Under the pieces are notes generated by a model. It was not told the origin of the DNA and made no database searches. It saw only the letters and a list, made by a program, of their open reading frames with translations. From a bacterium (GTDB lineage: Bacteria > Verrucomicrobiota > Verrucomicrobiia > Limisphaerales > UBA11358), in NCBI GenBank assembly GCA_021780905.1, contig JAJXXW010000030.1, forward strand, positions 1 to 64,000: DNA of 64,000 bases, written 5' to 3'. Below, piece by piece: positions 16,291-24,069 of this stretch. The position numbers and the translations under genes were made by a program. How positions within the stretch are numbered: position 1 is the stretch's first letter; the number at the start of each line of letters is the position of its first letter.

Positions 16291-17253
16291 TCAGCTCAAT
16301 TCCCGGTCGTCAAACAGCACCACGGCCACGGCCAGCGCCGCGCCGGCGTAAAAAATCACATAGCCGAACGCCTTGCCGACATACGCCCAGTGAAATGTGC
16401 TTTTGCCCGTTTCAAGTGCGTCGGCGAGCCAGAAAAGCTGCCAGTTCGGCACGGCACTGTAAAGCGCCGACGCCCACCAACTGCCTTTGGCGGCGGGTAA
16501 TCCGAAGAAATAATCTGACATCAAACCGACCAGAAATACCGCCGAGCAGACCGCCAGCGTCGCGATCATGTCCAGCCGCGTGGAACACGCTACCGCCACC
16601 GCCGCGAAAATCCAGAACGCGAACAAAATCAGCAGCCCTGCCGGAATCAGCCGCCAGTCCACCGTCGCGCGTTCGCCGAGACTTTGCATTTGCACGACGA
16701 ACTGGAAAATAACGAACGCCGCCACCGTTGCCATCACCACCAGCGCGAACACCGCATCGCTCACGAAGGGCCGGCGCAGGAAATAATTGCTGAAACCCGC
16801 CAGCGCGTAAGCCAGCGCGATTGCGCCGCCGAAGATGGCGATGGCCTGCACGTTGGTTTTGCCGTAGGCGTCGAACGCCATCCAGCTCGCGGTCATCACG
16901 CCGATGAGATTGACATAGGCCAGCAGCGTGAGCGCCGCCGCGAGGCCGGCGAACTTCGCCAGCAGAAACTGCGCGCGTCCGACCGGTTTGGACAGCACCG
17001 CCAGCGCCGTGCCGGAGCGGATTTCCCGCGCGAGTGACGCCGACGCGCTCAGCACCGCGCCGAACAAACCCGTCACCAGCATCACCGCCAGCGCGCTGGT
17101 CTTGACCAGCTTCATTTCGTCGCCAAACGCGAAATAGTAGGGGACTGCCAGGAAAATCTCGAACAGCACGGAGCCCGTCATCAGCAGCAGAAAAATCGGC
17201 TGCCGGACGAGTTCCATGAATGCGTTGACCGCAATGTTGCGAAACTGGCGCAT
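16291..17253 (-). CDS. ABC-2 type transporter permease
   Basis: 320 residues with six hydrophobic segments and the layout of ABC-2 permeases: a first helix at about 20-40, a cytoplasmic loop with 'SASASLAREIRSGTALAVLSK' (the coupling-helix-like 'E..sGTl..llskPv' motif), then paired helices to 'GYVIFYAGAALAVAVVLF'. These proteins form the membrane half of exporters or gliding-type transporters. No ATPase gene is adjacent in the window, so its partner must lie elsewhere. It is on the same strand as the SPFH operon, 84 bases upstream of it and separated by an inverted repeat. The start ATG at 17253 is followed by 'MRQFRNIAVNAFMELVRQP', typical of the family. Confidence 0.75.
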   Translation of the reverse strand: MRQFRNIAVNAFMELVRQPIFLLLMTGSVLFEIFLAVPYYFAFGDEMKLVKTSALAVMLVTGLFGAVLSASASLAREIRSGTALAVLSKPVGRAQFLLAKFAGLAAALTLLAYVNLIGVMTASWMAFDAYGKTNVQAIAIFGGAIALAYALAGFSNYFLRRPFVSDAVFALVVMATVAAFVIFQFVVQMQSLGERATVDWRLIPAGLLILFAFWIFAAVAVACSTRLDMIATLAVCSAVFLVGLMSDYFFGLPAAKGSWWASALYSAVPNWQLFWLADALETGKSTFHWAYVGKAFGYVIFYAGAALAVAVVLFDDRELS

Positions 17254-17431
17254 GAACGTCCGATCATGTTACGGAAAACCACGCCGTTGCCAACGGTTTA
17301 ATCGATCCCGGCGGGTTTCCTGCCGGTGTGCCAGCCCAAGTCTGACAAGTTGATTCCAAGCCGCGAGCTGACGGCGAAAGTGCATTTCGGTTGCGGTGCG
17401 GCTACGGCGGGGACATGATTCCGGGGTATTT

Positions 17432-17830
17432 ATGCTCGCGTATCTCTGGGTGGCAATCGGCGGGGCGCTCGGCAGCGTGGCGCGGTTCGGCCTGAACGGC
17501 CTGATCGCGGCGCGCTTTGGCGAGACGTTTCCCTGGGGCACGCTCATCATCAATGTCACCGGCTCGTTTCTCATCGGCGTGTTCGCCGCCTATGCCGATC
17601 CCGACGGTCGCGTGCTGATTTCGCCCGGCCTCCGGCAATTTCTGCTGATCGGTATCTGCGGCGGCTACACGACGTTTTCTTCGTTCAGCCTGCAAACGCT
17701 GAACCTCCTGCGCGACCGTGAGTGGCTTTACGCCGGCGGCAACATTCTGTTGTCCGTGCTGCTGTGTATGATCGCCGTGTGGCTCGGCTACGCGCTGGGG
17801 ACAATGTTCAATTCCATGAAAGGAAATTAA
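17432..17830 (+). CDS. crcB: fluoride efflux channel CrcB/Fluc
   Basis: 132 residues, four membrane helices, with the family signatures 'GGALGSVARFGLNG', 'NVTGSFLIGVFAAY' and 'GGYTTFSSFSLQTLNL'; the last includes the conserved Thr/Ser and Phe of the fluoride pore. CrcB forms a dual-topology dimer in the inner membrane that lets fluoride out. The start at 17432 gives the normal short N-terminus. The gene overlaps nothing and is followed 2 bases later by a DUF190 gene, a very common pairing. I looked for the fluoride riboswitch upstream and did not see it. Confidence 0.95.
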   Translation: MLAYLWVAIGGALGSVARFGLNGLIAARFGETFPWGTLIINVTGSFLIGVFAAYADPDGRVLISPGLRQFLLIGICGGYTTFSSFSLQTLNLLRDREWLYAGGNILLSVLLCMIAVWLGYALGTMFNSMKGN

Positions 17831-17832
17831 AA

Positions 17833-18180
17833 ATGCAAATCCCCACCGACGCCGTCCAACTCCGCATCTTCCTCGGCGAAAGCGACCGCTGGGAACATCG
17901 GCCGCTCTACGAAGCCCTCGTGCTCAAGGCGCGCGAACTGCACCTCGCCGGCGCGACCGTGCTGCGCGGGCCGATGGGTTTTGGCAAGGCCAGCCGCCTG
18001 CACACGGCGAAAATCCTGCGGCTTTCGATGGACCTGCCGCTCGTCATCGAAATCGTGGACAGCGAGGAGAAAATCAACGCCTTCCTGCCCGAACTGGAAA
18101 AAATGCTCGGCGGCGGACTGGTCACGCTGGATAAGGTGAAGGTGCTGCATTACCGCGCTGGCGAAGTGGCAAAACAATGA
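17833..18180 (+). CDS. DUF190 protein, PII-like partner of CrcB
   Basis: 115 residues of the DUF190 family, a ferredoxin-like fold related to PII proteins. Visible motifs are 'LRIFLGESDRWEHRPLYEAL', 'GATVLRGPMGFG' and 'DLPLVIEIVDSEEKI', which are diagnostic for this family. It is encoded 2 bases after crcB, and this gene pair is widely conserved, so a role tied to fluoride export is likely; the biochemical function is not known. The ATG start at 17833 gives the full family length. Confidence 0.88.
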   Translation: MQIPTDAVQLRIFLGESDRWEHRPLYEALVLKARELHLAGATVLRGPMGFGKASRLHTAKILRLSMDLPLVIEIVDSEEKINAFLPELEKMLGGGLVTLDKVKVLHYRAGEVAKQ

Positions 18181-18212
18181 ATCGCAGGTTAAACCTGTAA
18201 GATAATCCCGCA

Positions 18213-18700
18213 CTACTGTCCGGTTTGGAACCCGGTAAACATTGATGATTTTGCGGGTTGGTTGACTGGGATGGTGGTGGAAGCTGAGAAAGAGCCTGTG
18301 AAATGGGATCTTTTCTCAAAGAGCGACAGGCTCAAAATCTATAAAATCGTGTCGAGGCTGGAATTCAAATGCAGGCGTTTCTTCAAAATGGCGACGGGCA
18401 GATCAACGGCGATGGCAGTCCGGCTTTGGGTGCGCACGGCGTTTGGGCTGCTGTCGTATAAGGCGTTGCTGGGCAGATGTTGCTTGAGACATTTGAAGAA
18501 CAGCCCGATTGGCCTGCGGCCCCGATACAGTTGGGCGATGGTCAGCGCCGGCACGGTGAAATTGTTGGTCAGGAAGTCCAACAACTTGCCGGTTGCAGAA
18601 TCACGATAGCCGATGCGGCGGAGTGGGCCGGGATAATCGAGCCGGGCTTTCAGGCCGGTCAGCACGACGGCCTGGTCGAAGCGCAGGCCACCGGCAGCTA
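18213..18700 (-). pseudogene. IS4-family transposase, C-terminal remnant
   Basis: The minus-strand translation runs 'GLRFDQAVVLTGLKARLDYP', 'LRRIGYRDSATGKLLDFLTN', 'FTVPALTIAQLYRGRRPIGL', 'FFKCLKQHL', 'NAVRTQSRTAIAVDLPVAIL' and 'LSLSLFEK', matching the C-terminal half of IS4-type DDE transposases ('YP..LRR..y.D..tgk.l.FLTNNF', 'alYk.RWqvElFFKwiKQ'). The catalytic Glu of the Y-R-E-K motif is replaced ('RRPIGLFFK' where 'RWQVELFFK' is expected), and a stop (TAG) interrupts 'DTIL*ILSLSLF'. The N-terminal half is missing. The element is dead. Confidence 0.75.
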
Positions 18701-18918
18701 TTAACTATCGGGGGTTTTGAAACTGGCACCCTGGCGTTCGACTTTTTGAAAATTAGAAAGGCGAAGCTTGGCCACCGATAAAACATCGGTCTTTAAGATG
18801 CGCCGGATGAACTTGCCCTTAATCCGCAAACGTGCATAGTAAATGCCCAGATGGAACGTAGCGAATTAAGTTGGCATGTTGGGTTTGGCCGCCGTTGCTG
18901 GCGTAGTTTCAGTTTCAT
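18701..18918 (-). pseudogene. tyrosine-type integrase, N-terminal remnant
   Basis: The minus-strand frame at 18865-18704 reads 'HLGIYYARLRIKGKFIRRIL' followed by 'KTDVLSVAKLRLSNFQKVER' and 'QGASFKTPDS', ending at TAA 18701-18703. This fits the N-terminal arm and core-binding start of phage-type integrases common in Verrucomicrobia ('g.yyaRvrv.GKlir.sLkTdv.sVAklrL.df...ER'). The upstream part, from about 18918, is in another frame and holds an in-frame stop at 18866-18868. The catalytic domain is missing. It abuts the IS4-type remnant and lies 76 bases from a tRNA gene, the usual target of such integrases. Confidence 0.6.
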
Positions 18919-18994
18919 GCGCAAAGTATAAAACGGTATCTAAATTTCAATTCGCCATTTTTTAATCTGATAAAAGCATTGATTTTATTGGGTT

Positions 18995-19071
18995 GCGCCC
19001 GTAGCTCAGTTGGATAGAGCACCTGCCTTCTAAGCAGGTTGTCGCGCGTTCGATTCGCGCCGGGCGCACCA
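18995..19071 (+). tRNA. tRNA-Arg (anticodon UCU)
   Basis: 77 bases including an encoded CCA. The acceptor stem GCGCCCG (18995-19001) pairs with CGGGCGC (19061-19067). The D-loop sequence AGCTCAGTTGGATAGAGC, the anticodon arm CCTGCCTTCTAAGCAGG with TCT at the centre, and the T arm with GTTCGATTC are all standard. It reads AGA codons. The surrounding 800 bases hold three mobile-element fragments, so it is a likely former integration site. Confidence 0.97.
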
Positions 19072-19085
19072 TTCCACCTGTTTGA

Positions 19086-19240
19086 CTGGTAGCAACAAGT
19101 AGTGAACACGGTTTCCGAACAGGTAGTGTAGCCGGGCTGGTGCTGCTGGCTTACAACCTGTGGAGCCTATTCGCGCGGCTGATGGGCTTGAATTTCGGCT
19201 ACCACACCGAAGCGATCAAATCGCGGCGGGTTTTCATTGA
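19086..19240 (+). pseudogene. IS1380-type transposase, C-terminal remnant
   Basis: A plus-strand frame starting after a stop at 19083-19085 reads 'GSVAGLVLLAYNLWSLFARL', then 'GYHTEAIKSRRVF', running into the dnaE 3' end. The pattern 'ALlaYNwW.LFvRL...hrEAItSRp.ll' is the C-terminal signature of IS1380-type transposases. Only about 45 codons remain. The fragment lies just downstream of tRNA-Arg. Confidence 0.55.
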
Positions 19241-22200
19241 TTATTCGCCGCCGTTGCCGCCGTTGCCTTTTTTCTCCCAGGCGCGCCGGGCTTTTTCCGG
19301 CAGCGATTTGTCCACGACGGCATAATAAGTCTGTTCACCAAACTGGCGATTGGCTGCATGCTCCAGTTCCAGCGACGGCGCGACACTAAAACGCGGGTTG
19401 GTTTCGACAAAAATCGCCCCGCCCTCCGGCCGCAGGAAACACAGGAAGAGCCGACACTTGCCGGGATGCGCGGCGGTCAACTGCTGCACGCGTTCCATGT
19501 CCTCCGGCAGCAAATGCGCCATCGGCAGGCGCAGGTGGACCTGCTTGGTGTATTTCTTCGGCGCGTCGGCGAGCGGCACGATTTCCTGCGGAAAAATCTT
19601 CGGCTTGTCCTCGCCAGTGCTGACTTCGCCGATGACGAGAATCGCCTTGTTCGCTTCGAGCAGCGGACGGAACTTGTCGTAGTCGTTCATCACCAGCAAC
19701 TGCACCGAGCCTTCCAAATCCTCCAGTGTCACCATCGAATAAGGCTTGCCGGATTTTTTGGAGAAACCATGCGTGACCGCCGCGATCATGCCGCCGATGC
19801 GCGTCAAGCTGCGGTTCGGCAGCTCGGCGAGCTTCGCGGTATTTGTCAGTGAATATTTTTCCAGCAGCGGCACCAACGGCGTCAGCGGATGGCCGGTAAC
19901 GTAAAATCCAAGCAATTCTTTTTCATGCGCGAGCAGTTCGTGCTGCGGCCATTCCGGCAGATTGGAAATCGCCTCCGGCATCGGCGGTGCTTTTTCTTCC
20001 AGCGCGCCGAAGAGCGAGCTTTGGCCCTTCTGCTTGTCGGACAGAATGCTCGCCGCGCGCGCCATCGTGCGCTCAATTTGCGCGAAGAGCGTTGCCCGCG
20101 ACTGGCCGAAGCAGTCGCACGCGCCGGTTTTGATCAAGGCCTCCAACGGTTTTCGCGTGAGCGTGCGTCCGTCCACGCGTTCACACAGTTCGGAAAGCGT
20201 CTTGAATCCGCCGCCTTCGTTGCGCGCCTTCAAAATCGTCTCGACCGCCGCTTCACCCACGCCTTTGATGGCCGCAAGGCCGAAACGGATGCGCTGCTGT
20301 GGTAGTGGGACAGGCGTCCCGCCTGTCGAGTTGGCCACGGTTTTGGCACTGGACAGGCGGGACGCCTGTCCCACTACCGATGCGGGCGCGAAGAACACGC
20401 CGCTCTCGTTCACGTCCGGGCCGAGCACCTCGATCTCGAACTCGCGCGCCTCGGCGATGTATTCGGCGAGCTTGTCGGTGTTCGCCATGTCGTTCGTCAT
20501 CATGGCGCAGAAAAATTCCACCGGATAATTCGCCTTCAGATACGCGGTCTGATACGCGACGATGGCATACGCGGCGGCGTGCGACTTGTTGAAGCCGTAA
20601 CCGGCGAATTTTTCCAGCAAATCGAAAATCTGGTTCGCCTTCGTCTTGGGAATCTGGTTTTTCTCGTGGCAGCCCTTGACGAAATCCTCGCGCTGCTTGG
20701 CCATTTCCTCGACCTTCTTCTTGCCCATCGCGCGCCGCAACAGGTCCGCCTTGCCGAGCGAGTAGCCGGCGAGCAACTGCGTCGCCTGCATCACCTGTTC
20801 CTGGTAAATCAGGATGCCGTAGGTCTCCTTGGAAATGGACTCTAGCAGCGGATGCTCATATTTGATCTCAATTTCGCCATGCCGGCGCTTGATGAAATCT
20901 GGAATCAGATCCATCGGGCCGGGCCGGTAGAGCGCGACGAGCGCCGTGATGTGCTCGACGGAACTGATCTGAAATTTTTTGCACAGGTCGCGCATCCCGC
21001 CGGATTCCAACTGGAACACACCAAGCGTTTCGGCGCGGTTCAGCAGGTCGTAGGTTTTTTTGTCGTCGAGCGGCAACTGGTCAATGTTGATCTGCACGCC
21101 GTGCGTCTGCCTAACCATTTCGCAGGTGTTGCGGATGACGGTCAAGGTTTTCAGCCCGAGAAAATCCATCTTCAGCAGGCCGAGATCGCCAACGGGATTC
21201 ATCGCGTATTGCGTGACGATACCGCCGTGTTCGTCCAGCTTGAGCGGGAGCAGGTTCACGAGCGGCTGGTCGCCGATGACCACGCCGGCCGCATGAACAC
21301 TGGCGTTGCGCGTGAGGTCTTCGAGAATGAGCGCGGTGTCCACGAGTTCGCGCGTGACTTCCTCGGTCTCGTATGCCTCCTTGAATTCCGGCGATTGCTT
21401 GAGCGCCTTCGTCAAATCCATTTTCAGATCGAACGGGATCATTTTCGCCAGTCGGTCGCAGTCGCCATACGGCAAACCCATCACGCGCCCGACATCACGC
21501 ACGACGGATTTCGCGCCCATCGTGCCAAACGTGATGATCTGCGCGACAGAATCGTTGCCGTATTTTTTGCGGACATATTCGATGACGTCCGCGCGGCGGT
21601 CGTCGGCGAAATCAATGTCAATGTCCGGCGGATTCACGCGCTCGGGATTCAGGAAGCGCTCGAACAGCAGGCCGTAGCGGATCGGATCCACGTTCGCGAT
21701 TTCGAGCAGGTAGGTGACGATCGAGCCGGCGGCGCTGCCGCGCGCCACGCAGGCGATTCCCTGGCTGCGGCCGTAACGGATGAAATCGCCGACGATGAGA
21801 AAGTAGGAAATGAACCCGGTTTTCTCGATGACCGTGAGCTCGAGTTGCAAACGGTCAATGACGGTTTTAATGGCGGCGCTGACGGCGGGGTCGTTCGCAG
21901 TGGGGCAGGCGTCTCGCCTGTCGTGTTGATTTTGATCTGGAGATGAATTGGACAGGCGAGACACCTGTCCCACTGTAAAAGTCGGCAGCCGCGTCGGATC
22001 GTCAATGCCCGTGACGACAAATTCTTTTCCCTCGGCCTTCGCGTGAATTGTGTAGCGCGTGAACAGGCCTTCCGCGAGCCACTGGCGCAAAAATCCTTCG
22101 CGCGTGAAATGTTCCGGCGGATGAAACACCGGGTAATGCAACTGGCCGAACTTGATCTCCAGATTGCATTTTTCCGCAACCTCCAAAGTGTTCTTCACCG

Positions 22201-22993
22201 CGTCCGGCACCTCGGCGAAGCGCGCCTTCATTTCGTCCGCGCTGCGCAGGTAAAACTGCTCCGGCACATAGCCCGCGCTCATGCGTTTCGGGTCGCTCAA
22301 CAGCGACTGCGTGCCGATGCAGACGAGGCAGTCGTGCGCGTGCGAATGGCTATTCTCGATGTAATGCACGTCGTTCGTCGCGACGAGTTTCAGGCCGAAT
22401 TCCTTGGCGAACTGGATCAACTGCTTATTTACCTTGGCCTGTTCGGGAATACCGTGATTTTGCAGTTCGAGGAAAAAATTCTCCGCGCCGAGCGTCTGCT
22501 TGAAGAAATCCACCGCATCGCGCGCCTTGTCAATCTGATCCTTCATGATCAAATCGGGGATCTCGCTGGCAAGGCAGCCGGACATCGCAATCAGGCCTTC
22601 GCTGTGCCTCGCGAGAATTTCTTTATCAATGCGCGGTTTGTAGTAATAACCCTCCAAGTGCGCGGCGGTGGTGAGCTTGATGAGATTTTTGTAGCCGGCC
22701 TCGTCCTTCACCAGCAGGCCGAGATGATGGTATTTATCGCCCTCGACCTTTTTGCGCTCCAGCCGCGAGCCGGGCGCGACGTAAACTTCGCAGCCGATGA
22801 TGGGCTTGATGCCTTTGGCGCGGGCGGCCTGATAAAATTCGATCACGCCGTGCATTGCGCCGTGGTCGGTGATGGCCAGCGCGGGAAATTTCAGCTCATG
22901 CGCCCGGTCCATCAGCTTGTCCAGACGGCACGCGCCATCGAGCAACGAATACTCGGTGTGCAGGTGCAAATGGACAAAATCGGCGTGCGCCAT
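19241..22993 (-). CDS. dnaE: DNA polymerase III alpha subunit (DnaE)
   Basis: 1250 residues; the family is usually ~1150-1180. Order of domains: PHP domain ('FVHLHLHTEYSLLDGACRLD', 'ITDHGAMHGVIEFYQAA'), the palm with catalytic Asp residues in 'PPDIDIDFADDRR', the thumb/fingers ('GFNKSHAAAYAIVAYQTAYL'), helix-hairpin-helix 'FGLAAIKGVGEAAVETI' and a C-terminal OB fold ('SMVTLEDLEGSVQLLV'). It is the replicative polymerase. The extra length comes largely from two palindromic repeats inserted in frame, giving 'VGQVSRLSN...DRRDACPT' (residues ~339-366) and 'VGQASRLS...TGGTPVP' (~871-898). Both lie in expected surface or linker regions, and the polymerase motifs are intact. Confidence 0.97.
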   Translation of the reverse strand: MAHADFVHLHLHTEYSLLDGACRLDKLMDRAHELKFPALAITDHGAMHGVIEFYQAARAKGIKPIIGCEVYVAPGSRLERKKVEGDKYHHLGLLVKDEAGYKNLIKLTTAAHLEGYYYKPRIDKEILARHSEGLIAMSGCLASEIPDLIMKDQIDKARDAVDFFKQTLGAENFFLELQNHGIPEQAKVNKQLIQFAKEFGLKLVATNDVHYIENSHSHAHDCLVCIGTQSLLSDPKRMSAGYVPEQFYLRSADEMKARFAEVPDAVKNTLEVAEKCNLEIKFGQLHYPVFHPPEHFTREGFLRQWLAEGLFTRYTIHAKAEGKEFVVTGIDDPTRLPTFTVGQVSRLSNSSPDQNQHDRRDACPTANDPAVSAAIKTVIDRLQLELTVIEKTGFISYFLIVGDFIRYGRSQGIACVARGSAAGSIVTYLLEIANVDPIRYGLLFERFLNPERVNPPDIDIDFADDRRADVIEYVRKKYGNDSVAQIITFGTMGAKSVVRDVGRVMGLPYGDCDRLAKMIPFDLKMDLTKALKQSPEFKEAYETEEVTRELVDTALILEDLTRNASVHAAGVVIGDQPLVNLLPLKLDEHGGIVTQYAMNPVGDLGLLKMDFLGLKTLTVIRNTCEMVRQTHGVQINIDQLPLDDKKTYDLLNRAETLGVFQLESGGMRDLCKKFQISSVEHITALVALYRPGPMDLIPDFIKRRHGEIEIKYEHPLLESISKETYGILIYQEQVMQATQLLAGYSLGKADLLRRAMGKKKVEEMAKQREDFVKGCHEKNQIPKTKANQIFDLLEKFAGYGFNKSHAAAYAIVAYQTAYLKANYPVEFFCAMMTNDMANTDKLAEYIAEAREFEIEVLGPDVNESGVFFAPASVVGQASRLSSAKTVANSTGGTPVPLPQQRIRFGLAAIKGVGEAAVETILKARNEGGGFKTLSELCERVDGRTLTRKPLEALIKTGACDCFGQSRATLFAQIERTMARAASILSDKQKGQSSLFGALEEKAPPMPEAISNLPEWPQHELLAHEKELLGFYVTGHPLTPLVPLLEKYSLTNTAKLAELPNRSLTRIGGMIAAVTHGFSKKSGKPYSMVTLEDLEGSVQLLVMNDYDKFRPLLEANKAILVIGEVSTGEDKPKIFPQEIVPLADAPKKYTKQVHLRLPMAHLLPEDMERVQQLTAAHPGKCRLFLCFLRPEGGAIFVETNPRFSVAPSLELEHAANRQFGEQTYYAVVDKSLPEKARRAWEKKGNGGNGGE
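20301..20378 (-). repeat. palindromic element in dnaE (copy 2, perfect 27-bp arms)
   Basis: Arms of 27 bases at 20301-20327 and 20352-20378 are exact inverted copies (core GTGGGACAGGCGTCCCGCC) around a 24-base loop. It is read in frame on the minus strand as 'VVGQASRLS...STGGTPVPL', between the sequence 'DVNESGVFF' and the helix-hairpin-helix domain of DnaE. Confidence 0.9.
21898..21975 (-). repeat. palindromic element in dnaE (copy 1, 25-bp arms)
   Basis: Arms at 21898-21922 and 21951-21975 are inverted copies with two mismatches around a 28-base loop. The sequence is related to the copy at 20301-20378 (shared CAGGCG...CGCCTGTC core). In frame it gives 'VGQVSRLS' and 'DRRDACPT', inserted between the PHP domain and the polymerase core. 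Confidence 0.9.
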
Positions 22994-23203
22994 GGCGGTA
23001 ATTTAACTTTTAACCACCAAGACACCAAGCCGCAAAGTTTTGAAAATTCACAGCAGTCGCGGCAAAATTATTCAGACGCCGTCATTTCCGACCAGCCGTG
23101 TTTGCGCTTCAAATGGACCCAGCGACAACCTGCCCGCCGACTACGCCAATTTGTGATACGCGAAAAGTCGAAGTGCCGACGCTGCGGCTTCAAAGATGAT
23201 CGG
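22994..23203. other. spacer between yebC-like gene and dnaE
   Basis: About 210 bases without a supported gene. AACCACCAAGACACCAAG near 23011 is a short near-7-base repeat. I see no convincing promoter or terminator for dnaE or for the gene upstream of it. Confidence 0.4.
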
Positions 23204-23935
23204 TTATTTCACCGCCGCCCAGACGCGGTGCACGTCGTCGTGCTCGTCCAGCGCTTCGAGAAATTCGCCCACTTCGTTCTGTTGCGCCTCGGTGAGTTCC
23301 GGAAACTGCTTTGGCACATAGCCGATTTCACTGGTCACGATCGCCCAACCGTTGGCGGAAAGCCACTTGGAAACATTCGCCACTTCCGTGCGCTCGCAGA
23401 TGAACTTGGCACCGGCGACATCCTTAGGAATATCGTCGTTCTGCTCATGCGTCAGCGTCTCAACTTCATTGGCACCAGCCTCGATGGCGGCGGCTTCGCG
23501 ATCAATATTCGCATCGGGGTGATGCGCTTCGACGAGGCCGACGTGGTCGAACAAAAACTTGTTGCTACCGGTCGTGGCAAGCTGGCCCTTCTTGAACAGC
23601 ACGCGGATTTCCGGCGCGGTGCGGTTCACGTTGTCGGTATAAACCTCAACGATCACCGGCACGTTGTGCGGCGCACGGCCTTCAAAGACGACGTGGTCCA
23701 TGACCATCTTTTCGTCGCCGATGCCGGCACCCTTGTTGATGGCGCGCTGGATGGCGTCCTTGGTCACGCTTTCCTTCTTGGCTTTTTCCACGGCGGTGAA
23801 GAGCCGCGCGTTCATCGCGGGATCGGGTCCGCCCATTTTGGCGGCCACCGAAATTTCGCGAACCAGTTTGCCGGTCGTGCGGCCTTTTTTGAGGCCGGCG
23901 ACCAATCGTTTGGCATGCAGCCATTGGCGTCCCAT
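23204..23935 (-). CDS. YebC/PmpR family protein
   Basis: 243 residues of the YebC/PmpR (TACO1-like) family. Motifs are 'GKLVREISVAAKMGGPDPAM', 'KDAIQRAINKGAG', 'VPVIVEVYTDNVNRTAPEIR' and 'LFKKGQLATTGSNKFLFDHVG', covering all three domains. The family was described as transcription regulators; recent work on relatives links it to translation of proline-rich stretches and other ribosome stalls. The N-terminus 'MGRQWLHAKRLV' differs from the usual 'MAGHSKWANIKHRK' and is closer to the YeeN-type branch. The start at 23935 is the family start; an in-frame ATG six codons upstream is less likely. Confidence 0.9.
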   Translation of the reverse strand: MGRQWLHAKRLVAGLKKGRTTGKLVREISVAAKMGGPDPAMNARLFTAVEKAKKESVTKDAIQRAINKGAGIGDEKMVMDHVVFEGRAPHNVPVIVEVYTDNVNRTAPEIRVLFKKGQLATTGSNKFLFDHVGLVEAHHPDANIDREAAAIEAGANEVETLTHEQNDDIPKDVAGAKFICERTEVANVSKWLSANGWAIVTSEIGYVPKQFPELTEAQQNEVGEFLEALDEHDDVHRVWAAVK

Positions 23936-24069
23936 AGGCGGGAAATCTAGCAAGCCGCCCGTGAAGTTTCAACCACGGCCATGACGGGGGCGAAAGGTAA
24001 AACGCCGGGGCACCGGGCCGCCTTGCGCGCCGTTGACTTGTCCGCCCGCTTTGCTAGCGTGTTGGCAAC

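Noticed and set aside
17254-17431. Possible fluoride riboswitch before crcB
   Set aside because: I looked for the conserved crcB-motif segments and pseudoknot partners and could not find them.
18915-19109. Minus-strand open frame with 'GAPGANRTRDNLLRRQVLYP'
   Set aside because: It is the antisense of tRNA-Arg; this peptide is a known false annotation that arises opposite tRNA genes.
20296-20390. Intein or group II intron remnant in dnaE
   Set aside because: The insertion is about 95 bases, keeps the frame and is a plain palindrome without splicing motifs.
22043-23950. 635-codon plus-strand open frame
   Set aside because: Antisense to the 5' part of dnaE and to the yebC-like gene; Arg/His-rich composition typical of high-GC shadow frames.
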